DNA of 64,000 nucleotides, from the NCBI GenBank assembly GCA_024734495.1, contig JALMQS010000099.1:95604744-95668743 (forward strand). Direction: 5' to 3'. The stretch is from Forficula auricularia. Taxonomy: Eukaryota; Arthropoda; Insecta; Dermaptera; Forficulidae. The translations under genes were made by a program, and so were the position numbers. Positions 15,001 through 24,824 of the stretch are shown here, piece after piece. The notes under the pieces were generated by a model, which saw nothing but the letters and a program-made list of their open reading frames with translations, searched no databases and was not told where the DNA came from. Numbering within the stretch: the first letter of the stretch is position 1; the number at the start of each line of letters is the position of its first letter.

Positions 15001-16044
15001 TAGTTTTTTATAACAATGGTAAGAAGGGTTTCTTAATTATAATTAAATATGTATGTAAATTTTCCGATATCCGGTATAGTGCAATGTTAAAGAGCCTGAA
15101 AAAATCTATTTTTGAAATTTAATATCTCCGGAACTATATTGTTCATAAATTTCGTTTTGCCACCAATCGATGCTTAAGTATTTAAATAATAATCTGTCTA
15201 AATTTCAAAAAAATCCTAAGAAAACCCATTTGGCGGAACAACTACCTTAAAATTTAGAAGTATTTAAATAATAATGTCTAAATTTCAAAAAAATCCTAAG
15301 AAAACCCATTTGGCGGAACAACTACCTTAAAATACTATTTATCAGGCTCGGCCTGGCCATAGAGAGTACCGGGGGAATTCCCGATGTGCCGATCTAATGA
15401 CCATATCCCCTTGTCATAAATTACCTAAGGGGGACCGCATGACTCGTTTTTCGCGGTACCTTTTTGTGTCTCAGGCCAGCCCTGGCTTTTATTATAATTG
15501 AAAAATCAAACATTCGATTGCTGGTTAAAAAAACAAATTAAAATAAAACATGAATTTAAAAAATAATAATTAATATCAATTTAAAATATAAAAATATAAT
15601 CCGTATACGATATTACAAAGACACAAAAGGCTCTTCATCGGCGTAAAAACTATTCTTTCCAAATAAGGTTAATAATTTTCTTTTGGTAATTTTTAAAAAA
15701 TTTTAATTTTGTTTTTGTTTTGATGAAATTTAAATATTAGCCAATAACTAAGCAAATGCATGTTTTATTTTATATTTAATTAAGAATGAATAGTTTTAAT
15801 AAGGTATTTAGAAAAAAATTGACAATTATGAATTACCTAAATGAGGTTTTTCTAAATTTTCAAAAATTTTGACATCAAAAATTCATTTTAAAAACTAATA
15901 ATTTAGATAACAATAATAGTATAAATATTATTAATCGTTTATAAACATTGGTATTTATATAATGCCAAACGCCATACCTACCAAATATTCATATTGCTCC
16001 TTTTCTTTATCATCTTTTGAATTATCAGAAGATCTGGGATTCAT
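6100..16044 (-). CDS. HSF2BP: HSF2BP / MEILB2 homologue (meiotic BRCA2-localiser), six exons
   Basis: Coding exons, 5' to 3' on the minus strand: 16044-15982, 14450-14267, 12748-12519, 10752-10496, 8671-8467 and 6342-6100 (stop). All phases join, giving 393 aa (human 334). Exon 3 has IKMDCGYED, aligning with human LKMDCEHFK, then a coiled coil. Exon 4 has DESQFIMALAGIVTNIAA and GRQFLV, near-identical in pattern to human DESQFVFALAGIVTNVAA and GREFLV. Exon 5 has MTLYNISINQIGLQ (human MSLYNVSINLKGLK). These form the armadillo-type C-terminal domain. In vertebrates HSF2BP binds BRCA2 and brings RAD51/DMC1 to meiotic breaks. Exons 1-2 (MNPRSSDNSKDDKEKEQYEYL, then a helical segment) are assigned by splice phase and position only; I cannot align them. 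Exon 3 ends in a GC donor (GGG|GCAAGT). Introns carry a mariner, MITEs and fold-backs; exons 1-2 lie in a tandem duplication. Confidence 0.85.
6745..6860. mobile_element. 116-bp hAT MITE with perfect 8-bp target duplication
   Basis: The element begins CAGTAGTGTCATCG and ends GATGTCATCCCCTG. ATTCAATA flanks it on both sides (6737-6744 and 6861-6868), a perfect 8-bp duplication typical of hAT. TGCGGGAACGC near the left end and GCGTTCCCACA near the right end extend the inverted repeat. It lies in the last intron of HSF2BP. Confidence 0.85.
7189..8443 (-). pseudogene. Dead mariner transposon (transposase with stops)
   Basis: Inverted repeats GGTGAAGTAAAAAATTCTGA (7194) and TCAGAACTTTTTACTTCACC (about 8409-8428) bound a 1.25-kb minus-strand mariner. 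The transposase is readable: helix-turn-helix part near 8170-7913 (KLDVWMPH at its end), TGDEKWVTYEN with the first catalytic Asp near 7835, FHQVDARPY near 7570, MAPSDYLLF near 7465 with the third catalytic Asp, and a C-terminus ending QNGAYLI. It is inactive: a stop follows KLDVWMPH, the frame is lost before TGDEKW, a TGA follows LLGVW, a TAG follows SHPP, and the second catalytic Asp (HQDNARP in the family) is Val here. It sits in the last intron of HSF2BP, in the same orientation. Apparent plus-strand frames here are antisense shadows. Confidence 0.9.
8845..9636. repeat. Two nested fold-back elements
   Basis: The inner element, 8942-9312, begins TGTTGCAGTAAAAACGCG and ends with GGGTTTTTACTGCAACA. 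Its arms are about 170 bp and meet near 9115-9130, and it is flanked by TATAT-rich sequence. The outer arms (8874-8928 and 9582-9634) share AAAGAGAAATCAATGAGATTG. The outer arm family recurs at 10235-10370 and 61180-61320. At 9340-9380 and 9475-9510 there are degenerate CTGATGA...GAAAC blocks in opposite orientations, like decayed Penelope-type hammerheads. Confidence 0.65.
10093..10192. repeat. 100-bp palindrome
   Basis: The left arm AATCAAGTACGTTTGCAGGT and the continuing GGACAGGAA are returned as the complement (TTCCTGTCC, then ACCTGCAAACGTACTTGATT). The arms of about 37 bp are perfect or nearly so, with a spacer of about 25 bp. It is a small MITE or cruciform-forming insertion in HSF2BP intron 4. 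Confidence 0.8.
10235..10370. repeat. Short inverted-repeat MITE, copy of the 8845/61180 family
   Basis: The left part contains GTAGAGATGTTGATTC and GACCTCTGC; the right part contains GTTTATTTGCATCAAGCAGA and GATTTTCTCTTT. The arms pair through CCTCTGC/GCAGAGG. Same blocks as the arms near 8874, 9600 and 61180-61310. Confidence 0.55.
10862..11396. mobile_element. Inverted pair of Penelope-type terminal repeats with hammerhead cores
   Basis: The arms 10862-11050 and 11195-11396 are inverted copies (AATAATGTATTGTA and CATAGTGGAATTGTCTTTTG occur in both orientations), differing by substitutions and small gaps. Each arm carries a hammerhead-like core. The minus-strand core (10906-10949) has CUGAGGA-GUCGA...UCGAC-GAAA. 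The plus-strand core (11286-11329) has CUGUGGA instead, with stem I GGGCCA/UGGCCC perfect. Known Penelope-like elements carry such ribozymes in their terminal repeats. No RT remains between the arms. Confidence 0.65.
11987..12250. repeat. Fold-back element
   Basis: The left arm starts AATTGAAGGTAATGGAAGGC and the right arm ends GCCTTCCATTACCTTCAATT. Arms of about 125 bp close on an 'ACGTTTCGGAGG...' centre that looks like a decayed terminal-repeat ribozyme (CCTGAAATAGGG...CCGAAAC on the minus strand). A fragment of the same arm is at 62806-62862 in the TBCD intron. Confidence 0.75.
13560..13960 (+). repeat. Dispersed AT-rich repeat
   Basis: Contains 'tcttattatattaaacgagc', a TATA-rich tract, and 'gaatcggtttctaaaaacgg' followed by 'gatttcgc'. 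A related copy, split by a hAT MITE, is at 57600-57645 plus 58093-58140 ('ttatattaaatgagcaattc', then 'acggtttctcgaaaacgg'). Non-coding. The right half is inside the 4.1-kb duplication. Confidence 0.5.
14540..15250. mobile_element. TTAA-type MITE, copy 1
   Basis: Bounded by TTAA|GGTAGTTGTTTCG and CGGAACAACTACC|TTAA, that is, inverted ends with TTAA target duplications, as in piggyBac-like non-autonomous elements. An extra 80-bp repeat of the right end follows, to 15330. Related copies are at 18664-19393 and 59386-60043. Confidence 0.75.
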
Positions 16045-16718
16045 TTTTAAAAGGAAATATATAATAATTAGTAAATTATTAATTATATATTTTTCTAAAG
16101 TTTCTGATTATTGTGTATTCAATCATTTAATTTAAATTAATTAGTAGCAGTTCGCACTTTTAACTTTGATAATACTCTTTGGATATTATTAATATCAAAG
16201 AATATTATATTATTTTTAAAAATTTAAATTTGAATTTTGTTGATCAGTTTACTAAAACAAATTTTTTATACGTATAAGTTTATATTATTTACGATTGATA
16301 AAAATCTGGAAAATATCAACATTCACATGATAAGAGTTGAATTCTTTGAAACTTTTTCATAACAATAACAAATCTCAGGGCAAAACCCGTCAATCATTTT
16401 TCTCCTAAAAAGAGATATTCTTCGAAATAAATTTGTATCTATTTTTTCATACCGCTTATGTAATATCCTAATCTAAAATAATATTTCAAACAAAAAAAAT
16501 GTTTTATAATGGCATTTTCTAATACGAATACCACTTTTTCGCGATAATTTATGGAGATATTTCGGGGTGATGAAATAGCGCAAGCTATAGTGCATTTTGC
16601 CTAATTTACAGGTAGGTGCGCATAGATGATGAGATAATAATTTTTTTTTGGCTTTTCGGCCTTTCTAGCCATAACCCACTTTACAATAAATATTTTTTTT
16701 TTTTAAATTTTTTCTACC

Positions 16719-16815
16719 CCCCCCCCCCCCCTGGGTCAGGTTTTAGTCGGAACCCGGGTCGACTTGGTTAGCAGGCTGACATGCTAACCCCTAGCCTACC
16801 CGACCCCCAAAGACA
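16719..16815 (-). mobile_element. tRNA-derived SINE head (duplicated at 20887-20975)
   Basis: On the minus strand it reads GGGGGTCGGGTAGGCTAGGG, then GTTAGCATGTC, then a B-box-like end (GACCCGGGTTCCGAC). The same family is in plus orientation at 57820-57910, where the box is intact (GGGTTCGAATCC). A C11-C12 homopolymer adjoins it in both duplicate copies. Confidence 0.55.
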
Positions 16816-18387
16816 ATAATATCCAGTGGTGGATTTAGGCCTAGGCCCGTGAGATCCGGGCCTAGGGCGGCAAATAAGCTAGAAAGAAAAAATTGATCTC
16901 ATAAGTTAATTAAAAAAATGTATTTACTATTTACGGAAAATTATATTTGAATTAGTAACTTATATTTGATATTATTTTTGACAAATTTATGTAAACCAAT
17001 ATTTAAAATAATAGTGATATAAATCAGAGGCGCTAGTTAATGGACAACTAAATGCATTATTCTCATGGTAGAATAGATTTTGTTGCCCCGATAACTTCCT
17101 GCCAATAGATGTCATGAGGGGTGAATTCGTTCTATTTTAAATGTATTTATTAAGCTAGTTCTTTCACAAATGCAAAAATTCAAGAAGTCTTCGAAACTTG
17201 GAATATAAGTCATTAAAAGAATAATAATACACACTGTTAAAATTTGAAGACGATTTACCACACCAAACATGAAATATGTATTGCATTTAAAAATGAAATT
17301 TTTTACATATGGTAGATTGAGAAAGGGTGGGAAAATGTTCATTATTTTATTTTTTTTCATTGAAGGACTTTCATCATCTTGATGAAAAACTAATATTTGT
17401 TAGAATAATATAATATATTCGAAGTAACTTAAAAAAATTTGAAATTATTTATTTACCTCGTAGTTTTGATAAAAAAATAAAATAAAAAAAAAAACATATT
17501 TGGAAACGATCCATTCATAAACAGGATATAGGTAATAGTGTTAGAAGTACAGTCACATTAAAAAATATAACCTAAAATTTTAGCACCGTTCATATGTATA
17601 GAGCGGTTACGAGGCTAAAACTTTTTGTGTGGATTGTCGCCACAAAGGTGGAGTTTATTAATACCAGTATTTTGAACCACATTTCAGCTCATTAGTCAAA
17701 CAAACACGTGACTTATTTAACGATTCGATATTTTTTTGATAATACTAAACAAAAATCTATCCAATTTTTCTTTTTTAAATTACAAATATTTTAGATATTC
17801 AATAATAAATTTTATTTAGAATGTTTATATGTTATATATATATATAGAATCGGTTTTCTAAAAACGGTTCTAAAGATTTCGCGCTAAAAAAATTGGTGTA
17901 CTTATCAAGTCTCATGAGTTATAGTCACGTGTATAAATTTTAATCGATTGAAATAAAGGAAGGGAGGAGTGTAAATTAGTCATGTCGCAAAATAAAAAAT
18001 GTTTTAATCGTTCATATCTTGTCTTCGGTAAGTCGCAGAGCCTTGAAATTTGAAACTTAAGCTATTTAGATGCAAAAAAGTTACCGAGCATCACCGGCTC
18101 CAGGCACTTAAATAAAATATGCATCTAAAATTTAATAAAAACTGAATGTAACATGAAAATGGCTTATTTGGCCACATATGTTGCATATATTAACTCTTTT
18201 GTTAATATTGATGAATTGAATACTCCTGATAGCGGCTCACGATTTTGTTACACCTTTATATAGTGTATACCTATGTATAATATATGTATTGATGAATAAT
18301 TTCTAATGAGGTGAAGGGGTTGAAAGTCACGCCCTTCTGTATATGCAATATGCTTGTATAAAAATCAAGAAAATAAATATTATATAC

Positions 18388-18572
18388 TTTCTTCTCGTTG
18401 TTTTTAATGAATATTGATAATATTTTCGGAATAAGTCCTTAGAGATTCAAGTTGTTTTTGAAGTTCTTCAATTTTCCAAGGAAAATTTAAGTTGAGGCGG
18501 AGGATGCGCGAAAATCCAAAATTAAACCGCGGAGTTTCTTGCTACCGGAACTAAAACTTTATTCGTATCTTG
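18388..18572 (-). pseudogene. Frameshifted copy of HSF2BP exon 2
   Basis: Aligned to 14267-14450 it has several indels (an added T in a T run, loss of two bases at GGAC, an added T in a T run, an added base near GCGC), so the frame is lost. The splice acceptor side (CTTGCTAAAAAG on the plus strand) is kept. Either a relic or an assembly error. Confidence 0.8.
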
Positions 18573-18663
18573 CTAAAAAGTCAAATATTTGCAAAATAAG
18601 TTTAGTTTTATTCTAATATATTTTAGAATTAAATTATTTAAAAGAAAATTCAAAATAGTGGTA

Positions 18664-19393
18664 TTAAGGTAATTGTTTCGCGATAATGCGATATAATGCT
18701 GAAGTATACAGAACAGACAATAAGGATTCATAGTTCATAAGCCCAAAACTTTTGCTGTTTGTAACGCAATTCTGGCAAACTGTGCTCGTTTGACAAATTT
18801 GGCGCCATTGTAAGAGATTGAATATTTTTTTATATTAAAGTGACAGATAAAATACATTTTTAAATTTCTATAAAAATCGTTTTGTTATTTTTAACAAATG
18901 TAATCAACATTTACGTTACACCTTATGAAAATTATAATTTTTGAAAAAATCTAGCTCATGCGCGCTTTATACATCTTTCGCTGATTAAATAAATGCGCTG
19001 TTGCCAAGTGTTTAATTATAAATTTTTTTTATACATTTTTCATTATTTATTCATTATTATCTCAGAAACTGTTGTAACTATGAATCAAAATTGTCTTAAA
19101 ATATCTATTGGTTATTGTTTAATGTGGGTTTTAGCGTTTTTATACCAATGGTAAGAAGGGTTTCTTAATTATATTAATTTAAATATGTATGCTTACTAAA
19201 TTTTCCGATATCCCGTATAGTGCAATGTTAAAGAGCCTGAAAAAAAACTATTTTTGAAATTTAATATCTCAGGAACTATATTGTTCATAGAATTTCATTT
19301 TTGCCGCAATCGATGCATAAGTATTTAAATAATAATCTGTCTAAATTTCAAAAAAATCCTAAGAAAACCCATTTGGCGGAACAACTACCTTAA
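18664..19393. mobile_element. TTAA-type MITE, copy 2 (inside the duplication)
   Basis: Same element as 14540-15250, with TTAA|GGTAATTGTTTCG at the left and GGAACAACTACC|TTAA at the right, carried along by the 4.1-kb duplication. The short right-end repeat is also present, to 19474. Confidence 0.75.
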
Positions 19394-20123
19394 AATTTAG
19401 AATTATTTAAATAATAATCTGTCTAAATTTCAAAAAAATCTAGAAAACCCATTTTGGCGGAACAACTACCTTAAAATACTATTTATCAGGCTCGGCCTAG
19501 CCATAGAGAGTACCGGGGGAATTCCCGATGTGCCGATCTAATGACCATATCCCCTTGTCATAAATTACCTAAGGGGACCGCATGACTCGTTTTTCGCGGT
19601 ACGCGCGTCAGGCCAGCCCTGGCTTTTATTATAATTGAAAAATCAAAACATTCGGTGCTGGTTAAAAAAAAACAAATTAAAATAAAACATGAATTTAAAA
19701 AAATAATAATTAATATCAATTTAAAATATAATCCGTATACGATATTACAAAGTCACAAAAGGCTCTTCATCGGCGTAAAAAACTATTCTTTCTTAAAATA
19801 AAGGTTAATAATTTTCTTTTGGTAATTTTTTAAAATTTTAATTTTGTTTTTGTTTTGATGAAATTTAAATATTAGCCAATAACTAAGCAAATGCATGTTT
19901 TTATTTTATATTTAATTAAGAATGAATAGTTTTAATAAAATTATTTAGAAAAAAATTGACAATTTTATGAATTGCCTAAATGAGGTTTTTCTAAATTTTC
20001 AAAAATTTTGACATCAAAAATTCATTTTTAAAAACTAATAATTTAGATAACAATAATAGTATAAATATTGTTAATCGTTTTTATAAACATTGGTATTTAT
20101 ATAATGCCAAACGCCATACCTAC

Positions 20124-20185
20124 CAAATATTCATGGCCTCCTTTTCTTTTATCATCTTTTGAATTATCGAAGATCTGGGATTCAT
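20124..20185 (-). pseudogene. Frameshifted copy of HSF2BP exon 1
   Basis: Corresponds to 15982-16044. After ATGAATCCCAGATCTTC one base is lost, which shifts the frame, and the 3' half also differs (GGAGGCCATG instead of GGAGCAATATG). Not usable as a coding first exon as it stands. Confidence 0.75.
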
Positions 20186-22224
20186 TTTTAAAAATATAAT
20201 AATAAGTAAATTACCAGTATATATTTTTCTAAAGTTTTCTGATTATTGTGTATTCAATCATTTAATTTAAATTAATTAGTAGCAGTTCGCACTTTTAACT
20301 TTGTGCTTCTCTTTGGATATTATTAATATCAAAGAATATTATATTATTTTTAAACTTAAATTTGGAATTTTGTTATTATTTTTAAAAATTTAAATTTGAA
20401 TTTTGTTGATCAGTTTACTAAAACAAATTTTTTTATACGTATAAGTTTATATTGTTACGATTGATAAAAATCTGGAAAATATCAACATTCACATGATAAG
20501 AGTTGAATTCTTTGAAACTTTTTCATAACAATGTAGCAAATCTCAGGGCAAAACCCGTCAATCATTTTCTCCTAAAAAGAGATATTCTTCGAAATAAATT
20601 TGTATCTGTTTTCATACCGCTTATGTAATATCCTAATCTAAAAATAATATTTCAAACAAAAAAAATGTTTTATAATGCCATTTTCTAATACGAATACCAC
20701 TTTTCGCGATAATTTATGGAGATATTTCGGGGGTGATGAAATAGCGCAAGCTATAGTGCATTTTGCCTAATTTACAGGTAGAGTGCGCATAGATGATGAG
20801 ATAATAATTTTTTTTTGGCTTTTCGGCCTTTCTAGCCATAACCCACTTTACGATACTAAATATTTTATTTTTTAAATTTGTCTCTACCCCCCCCCCCTGG
20901 GTCAGGTTTAGTCGGAACCCGGTTGACTTGGTTAGCAGGCGACATGCCCCAACCCCCTAGCCTACCCGACCCCCAAAGACAATAATATCAGTGGTGGATT
21001 TAGGCCTAGGCCCGTGAGATCGGGCCTAGGGCGGCAAATAAGCTAGAAGAAAAAAATTGATCTCATAAGTTAATTAAAAAATGTATTTACTATTTACGGA
21101 AAATTATATTTGAATTAGTAACTTATATTTTAAATTATTTATTTTTGACAAATTTTATGTAAACCAATATTTAAAATAATAGTGATATAAATCAAGAGCA
21201 GATTAATGGACAACTAAATGCATTATTCTCATGGTAGAATAGATTTTTGTTGCCCCGATAACTTCCTGCCAATAGATGTCATGGTGAATTCGTTCTATTT
21301 TTTAAATGTATTTATTAAGCTAGTTCTTTCTAAATGCAAAAATTCAGAAGTCTTCAGAAACTTGGAATATAAGTCATTAAAAGAATAATAATACACACTG
21401 TTAAAATTTGAAGACGATTTACCGCACAAACATGAAATATGTAATTGCATTTAAAAATGAAATTTTTACAAATGGTAGATTAAAGAAGGGTGGGAAAATG
21501 TTCATTATTTTATTTTTTTCATTGAAGGACTTTCATCATCTTGATGAAAAACTAATATTTGTTAGAATAATATAATATGTTGAAGTAACTTAAAAAAAAT
21601 TTGAAATTATTTATTTACCTCGTAGTTTTGTTAAATAAAATAAAAAAACATATTTGGAAACGATCCATTCATAAACAGGATATAGGTAGTAGTGTTAGAA
21701 GTACAGTCACATTAAAAAAATATAACCTAAAATTTTAGCACCGTTCATATGTATGAGCGGTTACGAGGCTAAACTTTTTTGTGTGGATTGTCGCCACAAA
21801 GGTGGAGTTTATTAATACCAGTATTTTGAACCACATTTCAGCTCATTTAGTCAAACAAACACGTGACTTATTTAACGATTCGATATTTTTTTGATAATAC
21901 TAAGTAAAAATCTGTAATTTTTCTTTTAAATTACAAAATATTTTTAGAATAAGTCTACTTTTTTCGACCTTTCTCGTTTTAAGTACCTAATCGTGAATAT
22001 CAGAATCTTAACAGACTGAGAGAGAAAATACCTAAGAAAAAAAATGAAGGATTGTTAGCCCGATCCTTTTATACTTTTGCTTTGTTCATTTAAACATTTA
22101 AGGATTTTAGTAGGCCTTAACAGATGAACGTGGTTCAATAAGCTTTTTAATAATGTTATCATAATAGTTTTTAAATCTGTCTTAATTTTTGTTTAAAAAA
22201 ATGTAAAAAGATATGTTTCCACAT

Positions 22225-22540
22225 AAATATATAATTCAAGTATGAAAGATAAAAATAAAACTATTCAATACAGTCAATCAAATATCTGCAAAAATAATAA
22301 CGAAATTTTTACAAGGGGTATATACATATCTAATACAATTAATGACCAAATTGACTTATCAAAATATATACCTGAAAATATCCCAGTTATTCTGGAATCT
22401 GAAGTAACAAATATAATTAACAAGTTAAAACAAATAAATCACCTGGAAGTGACGGTATTAAAGCAAAACTTTAAAATATGCCCAAGAAATAATTACAAAA
22501 CCACTCACTTTAATATTTAATAACGAGCTTTTCGTGCGTG
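22225..22540 (+). mobile_element. Fragment of a non-LTR reverse transcriptase
   Basis: An open frame ends with ESEVTNIINKLKQ, and after a frameshift continues as NKSPGSDGIKAK. This is the 'EV...I..LK..KSPG.DGI' block at the N-terminal edge of LINE reverse transcriptases. Nothing of the catalytic palm remains. It is followed by an unrelated GC-rich piece (22540-22700). Confidence 0.55.
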
Positions 22541-22710
22541 CCTTCGGCACACCTCGATGCTCGGCCCTCCGGACTGGTGCCCTAGCGGTGGCGTCTCGGT
22601 CCAAAAAGTGTATTCCTCTTAAAAAACCACACTCTAAATGTATCACCCGTAAACTACCGAAAATACCGTCTCTTAAGTTTCGCCTCTCTATTTTTTTAGT
22701 GGCGGGGGAC
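22540..22710. repeat. GC-rich unclassified insert
   Basis: A 170-bp stretch clearly richer in G+C than its surroundings, with GTGCCTTCGGCACACC forming a short hairpin. It is open in both strands over about 60 codons, but without recognisable motifs; probably transposon-derived. I cannot classify it. Confidence 0.35.
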
Positions 22711-23028
22711 AATTATCAATATATTTAATGTTCTTAATTAAAAATGAATTGGAGTCTTTCATTTCAAAATTCGAGTCAAATTAGAATTATATTTCAAATT
22801 TGCCTGGTTAATGAAAATCGATTGGAGCCATCAGTTTAAAATCCGAGCTGACAATTATATTTCAAATTTGCCTCGTTAATTAATATATTTAATGTTTGTA
22901 ATTTAAAATCTATTGGTGTTTTTTTCATTTTCATTCGAGTTCAAATGAATACAATATTATCTCGACACAAAAGTCTAAATCAAAAATATATAGTTTTTGT
23001 AACAGAAATCAAGATATAAATATTAATG

Positions 23029-23105
23029 TTACATTGGTCTAATGGCTAGAGCTCATGCCCTTAGTTCAAGAGTTCGTCGGTTCGATTCTTGGCAAGAGGG
23101 TAATT
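23029..23105 (+). other. tRNA-like sequence
   Basis: Contains A-box-like TGGTCTAATGGCTAGAG and B-box-like GGTTCGATTC at roughly the right spacing, but no complementary acceptor ends. It is likely a SINE head or tRNA relic. Confidence 0.4.
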
Positions 23106-23395
23106 TTTTTAGAGAAATTTCTCTAAGCGTTGTTACAAATTAATCTAGACAAATATATATAGTATATAATAAAATCTATCCAATGGAAACAATCTAATGT
23201 TATCATTATGTTTAAAATAAACTACAACGGATCGTTGCTAAACTTTATCCAAATTCATTTGAAATATTAATATGTTTTGCTGGCTTGGTGTGTACTGGAT
23301 ATATTAATTATTTATCCTTAAACAATAAAAAAATAATATGTTTATTCCTTTATTATTAATCAGATATCACTTGCAATTTGCAGTTCATGTTGACT

Positions 23396-23766
23396 TTAAT
23401 TCAAAAATAATGATCGATTCTCATTTAATAGTCGAAGAATAACCATTCTACATTGCATTTTTGAAGTTTCGGTTATTATTAGTAACCATTGATGAAGACA
23501 TGGAGGAATCGACTTAAAATCAAAAATAGCCATCGATTCTCATCTAATACTCGAGGAGTAACAATTCTACATTAGATTTTTGACGCTTCAATTATTATTG
23601 GTAACCATTGCTGAAGACATGGAGGAAACGGCTTAAAATAAAAAATAACGATCAATTCTTATCTAATACTAGAGGAATAACCTTATTGCATTCCATTTTT
23701 GATGTTTTGACTATTAATGGCAACCTCTACTGAAAATGTAGAAGAATCGACTTAAAATCAAAAAGA
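23396..23766 (+). repeat. Tandem repeat, three units of about 119 bp
   Basis: Units start near 23401, 23519 and 23638, each with 'aaaaataNcNatcgattctcat', 'taatactcgaggaataac' and 'gaagacatggaggaa' blocks. Divergence between units is roughly 10-20 percent by eye. Non-coding. 22740-22920 also holds a looser repeat ('aattatatttcaaatttgcc' twice). Confidence 0.75.
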
Positions 23767-24824
23767 CTAAATTCTTTTTTGGTAAACAACTCAAGCTTAA
23801 GTTGTCTATCTCTAAGGCGAATCATTTCCTTGTATAGCGCTCAGAAAAAACTTTCCAAATTCATAATTGATTTATAGATTTATCGAGAAATTCATATTTA
23901 TTTATTTTATTTGATATACATATGTTCGTTGTTTATAGATTATTCAACCTCTGACTTGATGATATCAAAGGGCAAGCTCCTAGAAAATACAAGAACAAGG
24001 TCTTAGAAATTCCCCTCAGTGACTTTCACATTCAGTGTGGTCCCTACTAGGGGGGGGGGGGGGCAGAAAAGGGGATCGGAGCCTAAATTGCGAAGATAAA
24101 CTTCTTCAGCAAAATCTTTTGTTTAAAATTTTAGGCTTTATTTTGAAAATTTCGAAACAATCTTTTTCTAAATATTCAAAGTAAAATAAACTTTTGATAA
24201 AATAAAAATTAGTTTGGAAAATAAATATTTGTTAGCTCTAACTTTTTCCACTTTAGTATAATTTTTCAGCCCCTTTTTAATAAGAAGTAAAATGATTCAT
24301 AAGCTATATCACTCAGGAGAAATGTTTAACTTTCGCTAGAAATACTTATTTATTACTATTTAAAAAATAAGCTAGATAAGTGTGAGTCGGACTTGCAGAC
24401 GGAGGTTTCATACCTAATATACCTAAATATAATATGAATAGCTACTTTGCCCGGCCCAGTAGGGATGCAGCAGAAAAATCATATCTTCCAAAAAAACTTG
24501 AGATATCAAATTTGATCATATTTTTCGTTTACAAAGAGAGAATGCGAAATTTTTCAAAATTTTAATTTAAGTACTTGATTGAAATATTGCTGGTAAAAAA
24601 ATCGAGTAAAAACTACTTTAATGCTCTTCTAGACCGTTATTTAAAAGTGAATTAAACATAAAAAAAATTGAGCTTGATTTTATTTAATGACATATTTATA
24701 GACATACCCCATCTTCTGGGATAAAAAATACTTTTCATTTTTGACCACACAAAAAATTTGACCCTGCCCAAAATAATCATTACATTACAATTTTAATACG
24801 ATTTCCCATTTCGGGGGAAGTAAA

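Larger units (their letters stand above)
13686..17792. repeat. Tandem duplication, copy 1 (4.1 kb)
   Basis: The whole interval recurs immediately downstream (17793 to about 21949) in the same orientation. It contains HSF2BP exons 2 and 1 with intact frames, a TTAA-type MITE, and a tRNA-derived SINE on the minus strand at about 16719-16815. Copy 1 ends '...attacaaatattttag' and copy 2 begins at once with 'agatattcaataataaattt'. Exons in this copy are open, so I take it as the functional one. Confidence 0.9.
17793..21949. repeat. Tandem duplication, copy 2 (4.15 kb)
   Basis: Head-to-tail second copy of 13686-17792. Most differences from copy 1 are one- or two-base indels, many in homopolymers, with some substitutions. 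This looks more like an unpurged noisy read or haplotig than an old duplication, but a real recent duplication cannot be excluded from sequence alone. Confidence 0.85.

Noticed and set aside
17112..17360. 82-codon minus-strand frame as a gene
   Set aside because: It has no domain or splice context, lies in the duplicated intronic/upstream DNA, and is not preserved in the second copy.
22242..22520. A 92-aa cellular protein
   Set aside because: The end of the frame and the shifted continuation match the KSPG.DGI block of LINE reverse transcriptases, so it is a retroelement fragment.
23360..23770. CRISPR-like array
   Set aside because: The genome is eukaryotic and the units are contiguous 119-bp tandem repeats without unique spacers.
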